64,000 nucleotides of DNA, taken from contig JASJZC010000004.1 in NCBI GenBank assembly GCA_037178855.1, forward strand, positions 1,054,001 to 1,118,000, written 5' to 3'. Origin of the DNA: Oscheius sp. JU75 (taxonomy: Eukaryota; Nematoda; Chromadorea; Rhabditida; Rhabditidae). Positions within the stretch are counted from its first letter, which is position 1; the number at the start of each line of letters is the position of its first letter. A program made the translations under genes and the position numbers. Positions 55,433 through 64,000 of this stretch are shown here, in pieces. The notes under the pieces were generated by a model. It was not told where the DNA came from. It worked only from the letters and a program-made list of their open reading frames with translations, and did no database searches.

Positions 55433-56248
55433 TTAGATTGCGTCAAAAGCCTTGTCTTTTTAGTACTACAGCGTATCGGATCGGTCCAAAAATTTTTCTC
55501 GGGATAGTCGACCCCGAAAAAAAAGTTGAGTTGGGACCTGTCAGAGGGTCGAGGAATACAGTCGCGCCAAAAACATTTTTTGGGCGATAACTAAAGGAAA
55601 AACATGGTCAACTACAAAAAATTCACTTTTGATCCGAAATAAAGTTGAAACTTAAAATACTTACTCCTGCTACTTTAGAGGCTCGCCATTTGGATGTCTC
55701 GCATCGAAATTGACTCAAGCGTTTTCCACGTATTATCCCAACTTTCCAGAAGGATTGCTGCCTTTTTCAGGCATCTGTGGCCGCGCGAAGTTGCTACTTT
55801 GATTGTTATCGGAAAATGTCGATGAGAAAAATGGTCGAGCAAGCGATAATTTTCTCTGAGAAGGTTCCCATTTCTACGACAATTACTAGCAATATAACAT
55901 CTGGCAATCTTTAAATCCGAGCCCACGATCTATTTTTGAACATTTCCCAAGTGAGGACTCTACCATTGCCTTAAAAGTGCGAAAATTTGAAATGGCCATA
56001 GCCATTTGCTCAGAGGCAAGTGAATAAAAAAAAATTTCTACCTGCCCGTAGAAAAAGTTATCGCCGAAAAACGTTTTTGACGAGATTTTGAAAGCTACCG
56101 TACTCCTCGATTCTCTGATCTACAGGTCTTAAATGCTCTCAATATTTTTCAGTGGGGGTCTACTGCCCCCAGAAATTTTTTTGTACCGATCCGATAAGTT
56201 TGAAGGATAGCTGTAGTACTACGCGACAATGCTTTTGACGCACCCTAA
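55433..56248. mobile_element. 816-bp inverted-repeat element, mariner-like ends
   Basis: Left end TTAGATTGCGTCAAAAGCC..., right end the inverse of TTAGGGTGCGTCAAAAGC. Both are followed inward by TAGTACTACAGC and TATCGGATCGGT in the same order. The TA dinucleotide at each end fits a Tc1/mariner-type target. One 83-codon minus-strand frame (55675-55926, starting MGSDLKIARCYIASN) is present but has no recognised domain. Probably non-autonomous. Confidence 0.75.
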
Positions 56249-56483
56249 CAACTTACATAGGTTTTGAAACCGACATGGGAGATGGAAATTACAAAGTATG
56301 GTAATTAAAACATTAAAGCATGGCAGAAGGGAAGAAAAAGTGCCACGACGTTTGCAACTGTAAAACAGCAAAAGTTTAGCATGTCCAGCGTGAACTCGTC
56401 AATGTCGTTTGTTTACCACGTGAATCTACCGCTCTACTCTCTTTCTTCTGTTCCGACGTTGTAAGTAATATTTTCAGTGCCCG

Positions 56484-57803
56484 ATGATGCATCCACAAAG
56501 ATTCTCGGGCCCCTCATCGCCTCTGTGGCTAGATCCAGCAGTTCGAGACTTTTTGGCACCGCTCAGTCCTGCAAAGCAGGACAGGAGAAACAGGATCAGA
56601 GACAAATCTCCCGAAAGGATGAAGCGATTCTACACGAAGAAGACTATGGTAAGTCGCTGTATTCAACTAATAATCTTCTTTTAGAGATCCGGTCCTTGCA
56701 TCCAGATTGGCCTACTATCCGGCCTTGCCATGATGAACTCAGGACGAGATTACTGCTCTCTGCGCGAAATTTATGCCTTTATTGTGTTAGTTTGTTGCTG
56801 TTTCTCTATTTTTGCTGGTTCTATTTCAGAACGCACTTCGAAGGATTCGACATCAAGATTGAAGCGTGGAAGAAGTCGATTCGACACAGTCTATGTACCC
56901 ACACCCACATCTACACGAAGATGGCTGGCGAAGGATTGTACGGTTTCTCGGACAAAATGGCTTTTATCGAGAGGCTCAACTCATATGTCAATAGAAACAG
57001 CAACGTCGCTACCTATGGTCTCAAGCGTCCAGGTACTTTCATTTTTACAGTTGTTTCAAAATCTCGTTTTTAGAAGATTGGCCAGCCATCAGACAAGGTG
57101 CGATGGGAGTGCCTGCTGTTTTGGACCGCAATCAGCAGAAGGAACAGAACAGGAAGCGCAAAGCTGTCGGAGATGAGCCTGACGGTGCCATAAGAAAGAG
57201 GCGACCCAAGACGATCGAATCACAGGTTTACGGACATGGTAGAGAGGTCATGCCTCAGTTCCCGTTCGACTACCCTGTTGTTGAAGGAGTCGCAGGCGTC
57301 TGGAATCAAGTACCGCCTGGCACTGATGGCGATCTCTACCTCAAGGAATACACCAACTACGTAGGTTTTTTAATTCAAGTAATAGATTGATAGCGTTTGA
57401 ATCCGCCTCCTAACCGCTTCATTTTCAGGTGGGCTACACGTTTCCTTTCCCTCCGATGCCTCATCCGTACCAGATTCCCTACCAGCTGCCTTTGCTGACT
57501 GCGGAGTACTGTGCCAATGCCTTAACCGTGGAGCAGCTCGCGAACAAGGGCTACCTCAACCACTTCAACCCCAAGGAGGAATTCGCCGGCTTGAATGCTG
57601 AAGTTGGACCAAGTCCTGTCAAGGCGGAGCCTATCATCTCGGAGGAACAAGTCGTCCCTGCTCCCAATACCTTCGACTATTGCAACCTATTGCAAGCCCA
57701 GCAAGCCGATTCGAACGCCTACTGTCAAGAATTTGCCGTTCCTGGATCAGAATATGGGCACTGGCAACACGCGTATCCCGATAACATCCCTTTTATTTCT
57801 TAG
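56484..57803 (+). CDS. Forkhead transcription factor, divergent
   Basis: Five exons (56484-56648, 56685-56785, 56830-57032, 57074-57360, 57429-57803), about 376 aa. The forkhead domain spans about residues 55-125. The usual KPPYSY start is replaced by RSGPCIQ, then LSGLAMMNSGRDYCSLREIY (helices 1-2) and the recognition helix region WKKSIRHSLCTHTHIYTKM. IRHSL is the hallmark of the family. A bipartite basic stretch (RKRKAVGDEPDGAIRKRRP) is a likely nuclear signal. The Pro/Tyr-rich C-terminus (YTFPFPPMPHPYQIPYQLP) may activate. TTTTCAG lies 6 nt before the ATG. AATAAA near 57963. Confidence 0.85.
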
Positions 57804-58728
57804 TGGCAAACATGCCAAGTTGCATACCTATCTCATGCAATGTTGTATTATTTGTAGATATTTCTCATTCCTAATGACCCTTGTACACGCGTGTTTCATT
57901 CAAAATTTTATCAATGAATTGCCAGTTCATCTTCTTTTTGCCCTAATAGGCCATAAAGTGGTCAATAAACGTTTTAATCATTGAAAAAGCTGTTGGGAAT
58001 GGAGCGCTTCAATCTGGTTCGTTGCTTCAAGATCACTTCGCCTCCTTATTAGTTTTTCTCGTGCCTATCCAAGTGATCCGCCCATTCCCCCGAATGACCC
58101 GCTTTCGTTGTCCGCGAAGGATTCTTCTGGTCACTTTCTCCAAACAGGCCCTTGGAATTAATCCACAAGTCTTCATGTTCCTCTGATAAGTCATCTCATA
58201 CCTTTACACTGGCGAAAGACGTTGGTCACTCGGGCCGACCTTTCCGCCTGGTCATCCAAGACATCTCAAACCAGTTTTGTCAAGGGAGGGAGACGCGGTT
58301 GAGGTTCTCGGTTGTGAGATCCCGCGATAAACCCGCCGCAGGGGTCAGCGGGCCACTTTGTTGGGATAGCCTCCAGTCACCGTTTCTTTTCTATATGAAA
58401 CACTGTTTTCTGTCCTTTTGTGAATACTTACCGGGTGACCGAAATGGGCAATGAGTCGGAACGATCTCGAACTTGTTCTCCCTTTTGCTTACATATTTGT
58501 TCGCATTGTTACTCATCAGATTAAAGAAAATCGTCTTACCTTCCCTGAGTAAGCATAATTATTTTGGCATGATCTTCTCTAGGGAAGTCTTGACCCCATG
58601 AAGCAACTTTCAAAACCAGTTTCTTGTGTTGAAAGCATGTTCCTTTGCGATACTCGTGAACTACTGGAACGGGCTTATCTCCCTTACCTTCTCGCTCTTC
58701 ATTCTATGGAAGCAAAGAATGGTTCAGA
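57804..58728. other. Intergenic between forkhead and ELOVL genes
   Basis: Forkhead 3' UTR to about 57985, then about 740 bp without a supportable gene or repeat. Confidence 0.5.
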
Positions 58729-59858
58729 ATGGACTTCATTCGGGATTTGAACGCCTTCGAAATCTATCAGAACGCCTCCTACAAAGAGCTGGTATCCGAC
58801 TACCGTTACAAGTGAGTTAAGGTCAGTTTCAGTCATTCTTCCCTTTCAGATATGCCCTGTCCTTCGAGGAAGTTCCCGATCCGAAAGGACTGACAGTAGA
58901 GATTTTCCAAAAGCATTGGTACCATTCTATTACGATCTCCGTCGTCTATTTTGTCATCATCAAGGGTGAGTCTACAGGAAAAAGAGGAAAGAGAAAAAAA
59001 CACTTACAGCAATCCAAAAGGCCATGGAAAATCGAAAACCTTTTGGTCTGAAGGTCCCGCTTGCCTTGTGGAACGGAATGCTGGCCATTTTCAGCATTGC
59101 CGGTTTTCTTCGGTTCTCCGAGGTTTGAATACAGAATTTATATAAAATCCCACCCAGGACTTCGCTGAAAGCCTCATCAATCGAAGTCTCTACGAATCCG
59201 TCTGCTATTCCTGTCATCCTAACGATGTCGCCGCCTATTGGAGTCTGCTTTTTGCTATTTCGAAGGTGGTTTTACGATAATCAAGATAGAAAACGGGAGA
59301 ATACAGATAGTTGAACTGGGAGACACATTGTTCATCGTTCTGAGAAAGAGACCTCTCATTTTCCTTCACTACTATCATCACGCAGCTGTGCTCATCTATA
59401 CCGTCCATTCAGGTTTGCAAACAAAACAGAATACCTAAATCCTTTGAATCAAAAGTTATGAAACCAAAACTTTAGGAGCTGAGCACACCGCAGCCGGTCG
59501 AGCTTTCATTTCCATGAACTTTTTCGCCCATTCGGTCATGTACAGCTACTACACTGTCTGTGCTCTCGGTTTCCGTCTTCCCAAATGGGTTTCCATGACA
59601 GTGACCACAATTCAAACGGCTCAAATGCTAGCCGGAGTTGGTGTTTCTCTCGCCGTCTATCGTATCAAGACAGAGTATGGCTGGCCGTGAGTTAACTGAA
59701 AGAATAAATGAGACCAGAGGTTCAGATGTCAGCAGTCAATGGCCAACCTGTACCTGTCCTTCACCATCTACATCACGTTTGCCGTTCTATTTATACAGTT
59801 CTTCTACAAATCGTACATTGGGAAGAAGAAAGAGTCCAAGAAGGGAAAGAAGGAGTAA
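58729..59858 (+). CDS. Very-long-chain fatty acid elongase (ELO/ELOVL)
   Basis: Several small exons from an ATG directly after GGTTCAG. The catalytic histidine box is HYYHHA ([16 protein letters not shown]). The ELO signature pieces [48 protein letters not shown] and [16 protein letters not shown] are in order. Six to seven hydrophobic segments are expected. The C-terminus is Lys-rich ([17 protein letters not shown]), acting as an ER-retention signal. It performs the condensation step with malonyl-CoA in the ER membrane. By pattern it is closest to the ELOVL6/ELOVL3 group. Stop at 59856-59858, AATAAA at about 59879. Confidence 0.93.
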
Positions 59859-60156
59859 ATAATGCGGGTGTTTGTTATATAATAAACTCTGCCCTCATAC
59901 ACTTATTTGTTAGGCACTTTTGCTGGTCGTTTTGCAGTTAGGACCTCAGAAAACCAGGTGAAATTGGCTGATAAAGTGGCAAAGTTGGTAAAAAAAAAAA
60001 CCTGTTTGAACGCGCGCCGTTTGACTATCAAGAAGTTGATGCGCAGTTATATATATTCGACCGTTACGAATTTAGGCCGTATATATTCCGTTTAATTTTT
60101 TCATCTCTAATTTCGACTGTTTCGTTAGGATTAACTACCTTTTTTCAGGAGGAACA

Positions 60157-61629
60157 ATGGACCTAGAGAACCTCACAGAAATCATGCCGGGATCGTTATT
60201 TGAAGGAGAGCTTGATACCTGCAAGTTTAGCTATTTTCCCCATCATCTCGTTGCATATAGACGTCGTGAGAAAATACTTAGGCAGTGGTGGATATTCGAA
60301 CGTCTTTACAGGCCGATCATTGTCTCAAGGCGTTGGTTTGTTTTGCCTTTCACTCACTGAACAAAATTGAAGCGAAATGTCGTATTAAAACTGATGAATC
60401 GCAAAACAGACGCCATGCTCGAGGCCCGTATGCTCATGCAGATAAATATGCTCGCCCTTCGTAATTCAGAGTAAATTTTGCTGTTATTTGTTCCGTAGTT
60501 GTTTGTTACAGCCACATTTGCAAAATCATCGACATAATCAACTTGCCGGAGTATTCATCGCTTGGAATGGTTCTCCAGAAAGGCGCTTGTAGCCTACTCG
60601 ACTATATGGTGAAGCATGTTTTTTGTCTAATGAACGCAACGTTCAGGAGGCCAACAGCATGACGGCTGTCGACCCGCGTTACATTCAGCCCATAATTTAC
60701 CAGATCCTCACCGCCGTCTGCTCTCTCAACGAGTACGAAATTGTCCACGTTGACATCAAGCCGGAAAACATTCTCTTTAAGTCGTCCACCAAGTTTTACA
60801 GCTACACAGAAGATGGCAAGGTACTGTCTGCCTCATAGTTTAGCCAATCCGATGACTTCCCAGAAAAAGATTGAGTTGGGCGACCCACAAATCATGCTGT
60901 GCGACTTCAACTGTTCCATGCAGTTCAGCAACATGCGTGAACCCAGGGGAATCTGCCAAACCTTCCATTACAGAAGCCCTGAAGTCGTTCTAGGTCGGCG
61001 TTCTTTGCTCATTTTCTCCACGTTGAAATTGAGGAACCAACGACTGGCGAGAGATTGATGTCTTCTCGATCGGGGCCATAATGGCCGAACTAGCCAGCGG
61101 TCATCTCCTCTTCGACATGGAAGAAAAGAATGAGCCGAGTCCGACATTGCAGCAGCGAGCCCAGCATTTGCGACTCTTCGAAATAGAGCTGGGAGAGTGT
61201 CCGGAAAGTCTTCTCCAGGACAGTGTCTTCGAGTTCTTCAGCAGTGGCGAATGGAGAGAGTATCTGCCGCCTCCATCGGCCTGTAACAACACCAAATTCC
61301 AGCTCTGGGTATGTTGTTTGTTCTATTCCATGAACAAAAAATTCTAGCGTACTCTTGCTCTCCAGTCGAAGAGAAGAAAGGCCATCCTCGAGGCAATTGA
61401 CGGTATGCTGGCCTGGCCGACGACTCGACACACAGCAGAAACTGCCATGCAGCTCCCCTTCTTCACGGCCCGTAAAAACGTCAGTCCCAGGTAGGCGAGC
61501 TCTTCCGTCTCCAAAACTTTCCAAGTTTTTAGGTGTCACGATAATATGGTCCAAATCCAGCCTCATGATTTCGTTCGCGTCAACGGTCAGTTGCACAGCG
61601 ATGAGATGTACCTCGGCGAAGATTATTAG
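60157..61629 (+). CDS. Divergent protein kinase (CMGC/SRPK- or HIPK-like)
   Basis: The start is MDLENLTEIMPGSLFEGEL. A GC-AG intron (60221-60260) then leads into the glycine loop YLGSGGYSNVFTG. VVLKLMNRK supplies the ATP-anchoring Lys. The catalytic loop is IVHVDIKPENILF, with Val in place of the usual Arg. The metal-binding motif reads LCDFNCSM, so DFG is changed to DFN. HYRSPEVVLG, DVFSIGAIMAELASGHLLF and a CMGC-like insert follow, then a C-terminal part with FFTARKNVSPR. The Asp residues needed for catalysis are present, so activity is possible but atypical. TTTTTCAG lies 8 nt before the ATG; stop at 61627-61629. Confidence 0.82.
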
Positions 61630-61782
61630 GTACCAATGTATTCACTGTCATTTCTACTTTTTGCTCTTGTTATTTTCTAATGAACTTATCCTACCCACAC
61701 GTTTCGTTGGTCTGTCCTAATGTTTTCGCCCAAACTGCTACCGTACTAAAGTTGCGTTACTCTTTTGAACACGATCCTCCAG

Positions 61783-62519
61783 ATGTTCATTCAGAAGCTG
61801 AAAACCGACGATGCTGTCACTGCATTCCTCGCGAAGGAAGGGTCCGTCCTTGTCTCGTTCATATCTCACTCAAGCTTTCAGCTGTGCCGTCCTTCTTCAC
61901 CACAAGAAGTCGGTGAAGGCTTCGCATCAGGCCAAAAACTTCCTTGTGGAGTTTGCCCGGGATTATCCGACATTTCAAGTCGTCGTCGCTAAAATAGAAC
62001 ACGCTCCCCAGGCTGCTGAACGACATAACGTTGTCTCCGTTCCTACTACTATTTTCTTCAAGGTGATCCTTTTTCATGCTGGTCTAAATATAAAACTTCA
62101 GGATGGACACGAGCTCGCTCGTTTCGAAGGATATAAGCCAATAAACATTCGTGAGAAGGCAATTCAAATCACTCGCCTTGTTGACCTTATCAAACAGTCG
62201 AAGTTGATGCTTTTCATGAAGGGAACACCGGAAGAGCCCAAGTGCGGTATGTTCTTTCCCCATTTTCGATTCACAGAGTTCTTTAGGATTCTCTCGCAGA
62301 ATCACCGCTATCCTGGACTCAATAAACGCCGAGTATAGAAGTTTCGATATTCTGGAGGACCTGGAGGTTCGCGAGGAGCTTAAGAAGTTTTCCAATTGGC
62401 CGACATATCCTCAGCTCTATCTCGACGGCCAGCTGATTGGCGGAGTTGACGTCCTTGAAGATGAAGTCAAGGATCCCGCCTTCCTTTTCACGGTTCCGCG
62501 TCGCAATTTGGCCGCCTAA
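61783..62519 (+). CDS. Monothiol glutaredoxin 3 (PICOT/Grx3)
   Basis: A thioredoxin-like N-terminal domain (FLVEFARDYPTFQVVVAKIE, then VVSVPTTIFFKDGHELARFEGY) lacks a CxxC site, as in PICOT proteins. The glutaredoxin domain follows: LMLFMKGTPEEPKCGFS with the monothiol CGFS motif, ending WPTYPQLYLDGQLIGGVDVL. One glutaredoxin domain is present where mammals have two. It binds a bridging [2Fe-2S] cluster with glutathione and works in cytosolic iron-sulfur handling. The first intron (about 61842-61881) is 40 bp with a weak GTCCGT donor. ATG immediately after CTCCAG. It lies 153 bp behind the kinase, so may be its operon partner. Confidence 0.92.
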
Positions 62520-63570
62520 TCGGTCGTCTATTGTGTTTTATTCTGTGCAGTAAAAATTGCTGTGTCATTTTTTGTTCAATCAATCGGCCTTCCATTCTTA
62601 CCTGGCACCTGTTTTCTTTGCTTACAACGCGCTAAAACACATGAACATGGCCTCATAGAACAGGTGAAAGATGCTTGGAAATTTATTCAACTGTTCGAGA
62701 GAAGGTCTAGCTGTGGGTGAGCTCGTCGTCGGCTCGTCCGGCGTCTCATGGAGTAGATATCGGTTTTCCATGATAGTGACCTCTTTCTTTGGGTTCGTCA
62801 CGTCCGAACGTACTGCCCTCTTTCCCGACAGGTCCATTTCCTACCCACACGTCTCCTGATTTCGTTCCTCTTCCATCATGTCAATATTTCTCATCCGAAT
62901 GATCTTGGCCGGATCGAACACTACGCCGTCAGGAAAGGTTGCCTTTCGAATTCATTCGGCTCCTTCTGCATGCAGCTCACTGTCCCGCCGTTGTCAGACT
63001 GATAGTTCGATCGGGTATCCTGTGACAGCTGGATAGGATCCAATTCTAACGTCTTTTGTGATTTCTTTCAATCTCCTTAGCCGTTTTTATATTGTTCGGC
63101 AACTTTTCCACTACTTTCACAGCTGACGTCTTGCTAGCATTCGATTTCTTGCTACTTTCCTTTGCTTGTTCGGTCGGTTTGAGGCTTTGGGTCTCTCTGA
63201 CTTGTGTCGTCGGTTTTGGAGCAGCCGGGTCCTTTTTTTCTTGCTACTGGGAGATGAATTCCGTCGTGAACTATTGGTGCTAGGATCCTTTTATTTGTGC
63301 AGTGGAGGTGATGGACTGAAAGTAGAGACTGTAGCAGGAGTTGCAGTTTGGTGCCTCAGAAGTGCTAGGGCATCCTATATGCACAGTTTGCGTCCAAATA
63401 AGTTGTTTTTCCCAGGTTACTTTGTGATGTTTACGCGATTTGTTACGGGAAAAGCTGCGAAGCTTTCCTCGGCTCCGTTTCATCGAAAATAGCCTTGTGT
63501 CTGTTGAATTTACACATGAAATTTCTCTTTTTTTTTCGTCCCTTTACATCTTTCATCTTTCAGGAATGAA
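62520..63570. other. Intergenic
   Basis: About 1 kb between glutaredoxin 3 and the last gene, presumably with that gene's promoter. Short open frames only. Confidence 0.5.
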
Positions 63571-64000
63571 ATGTTGTCAGCCGTCTTTCTCAGAAGGGCC
63601 GGAAACATCGTTATGGCTCGACGAAGGGACCTGTTAAAATGGTCAGTGCTCCTAAATACAGGTTTGTTGGTCATCATACTCTCTATGGTAACCCTCAAAA
63701 CAGATATCCGTCACTACGCGGTTAAGGGACGAAAAGGAAGGTCGAAATTCGTCGACCCGATTGTCATCAAGAATACAAAATCACAGAAGAGAGTTGTCGA
63801 TGTGGTTGGAGGAATGACGGCTGGGTACGAGCTTTTCTAGTTCAGTTCGTTCAAAAACGTTTATAGAGAACTAGCAGCGGCTCTTGAAGTATCGCTAGAC
63901 GACGTCGCCGACTGTGTGGCCAATTTCGATCAGAATAATTTTAAGCTGGCCGTCGAGGAGAAGCCGCTCGACTCTGACACGATCATCAAGGTAACTTTTA
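63571..64000 (+). CDS. Type II membrane protein, 5' part, cut by window edge
   Basis: ATG 7 nt after TTTCAG. A short basic cytoplasmic segment (VMARRRDLLKW) precedes one membrane helix (SVLLNTGLLVIILSMVTL) and then a luminal region with GRKGRSKFVDPIVIKN. Exon 1 ends at a GTACGA donor near 63828. Exon 2 (from about 63867) continues ELAAALEVSLDDVADCVANF to IIK at a GTAACT donor near 63991. The topology is that of Golgi glycosyltransferases, but nothing here identifies the enzyme. Confidence 0.65.

Noticed and set aside
56381..56480. Upstream ATG (MSSVNSSMSFVYHV) as first exon of the forkhead gene
   Set aside because: It would need a 17-bp intron (GTAAGT to TTTTCAG), too short to splice, and the phase is wrong. 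The TTTTCAG is better read as the acceptor for the ATG at 56484.
60221..60260. AT-AC (U12-type) intron at GATACCT in the kinase
   Set aside because: The frame fails or needs an AT-AG pair. A GC-AG intron starting GCAAGT one step downstream gives the right phase and a conserved Tyr.

Overview
The window is an animal nuclear genome with compact, intron-rich genes on both strands. Introns are mostly 35-60 bp with T-rich TTTCAG acceptors. A nematode is the best guess. The SUMO protein closely resembles the C. elegans SMO-1 family as I remember it. There is also a TTBK-like kinase of the kind expanded in worms, a LET-4/EGG-6-like LRR membrane protein and an ALG-like Argonaute. At nearly every gene start a splice-acceptor-like TTTCAG lies within about 12 nt of the ATG, as expected for spliced-leader trans-splicing. 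Host genes favour G/C at third codon positions. No search was possible, so the taxonomic call is inference.

Layout. 1-3.6 kb: repeats and a doubtful small membrane-protein gene. 3.6-9.4 kb: an orphan charged protein (-), a secreted six-EF-hand protein (+) and the ribosome-biogenesis factor NOC1/CEBPZ (-). 10.2-14.8 kb: an intact-looking DIRS/PAT-type tyrosine-recombinase retrotransposon with gag, RT/RNase H and recombinase ORFs (all -) and split direct repeats. It ends 115 bp upstream of an unusual intron-containing histone H4 gene (+). 15.6-18.4 kb: a chromodomain protein (-) and non-muscle myosin regulatory light chain (+). 18.5-19.6 kb: a composite foldback repeat. 19.8-21.7 kb: CPEB (+). 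22.1-23.8 kb: SUMO and a CCCH zinc-finger gene (-), a candidate operon. 24.3-29.3 kb: a pre-SET/SET histone methyltransferase gene (-); one of its introns holds a dead Tc1/mariner element and other repeats. 29.4-30 kb: a duplicated relic of the 3' end of a kinase gene. 30.3-32.4 kb: RNF216-like RBR ubiquitin ligase (+). 33.0-34.4 kb: TTBK/CK1-like kinase (-), divergent from Argonaute (+, 34.6-38.7 kb). 39.5-41.4 kb: kinesin-14 (+). 43.6-47.0 kb: LRR transmembrane protein (+). 47.8-50.6 kb: a FLYWCH-MULE DNA transposon with 55-bp terminal inverted repeats and an intron-containing open transposase. 51-52.5 kb: a poorly resolved cysteine-rich secreted gene (-). 54.5 kb: a possible F-box protein (+). 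55.4-56.2 kb: an 816-bp inverted-repeat element. 56.5-62.5 kb: forkhead factor, ELOVL fatty-acid elongase, divergent kinase and glutaredoxin-3 (all +). The right edge cuts a type II membrane-protein gene.

The genes serve general cell biology: chromatin, RNA regulation, germline or small-RNA control, cytoskeleton and ubiquitin/SUMO. They do not form one pathway. The most notable observations are an H4 variant with a lengthened, altered tail; an RGG/Gln-rich insertion in the PAZ domain of Argonaute together with an apparent frameshift; the complete split-repeat retrotransposon; inverted copies of a host exon on either side of the MULE; and short GC-AG introns.
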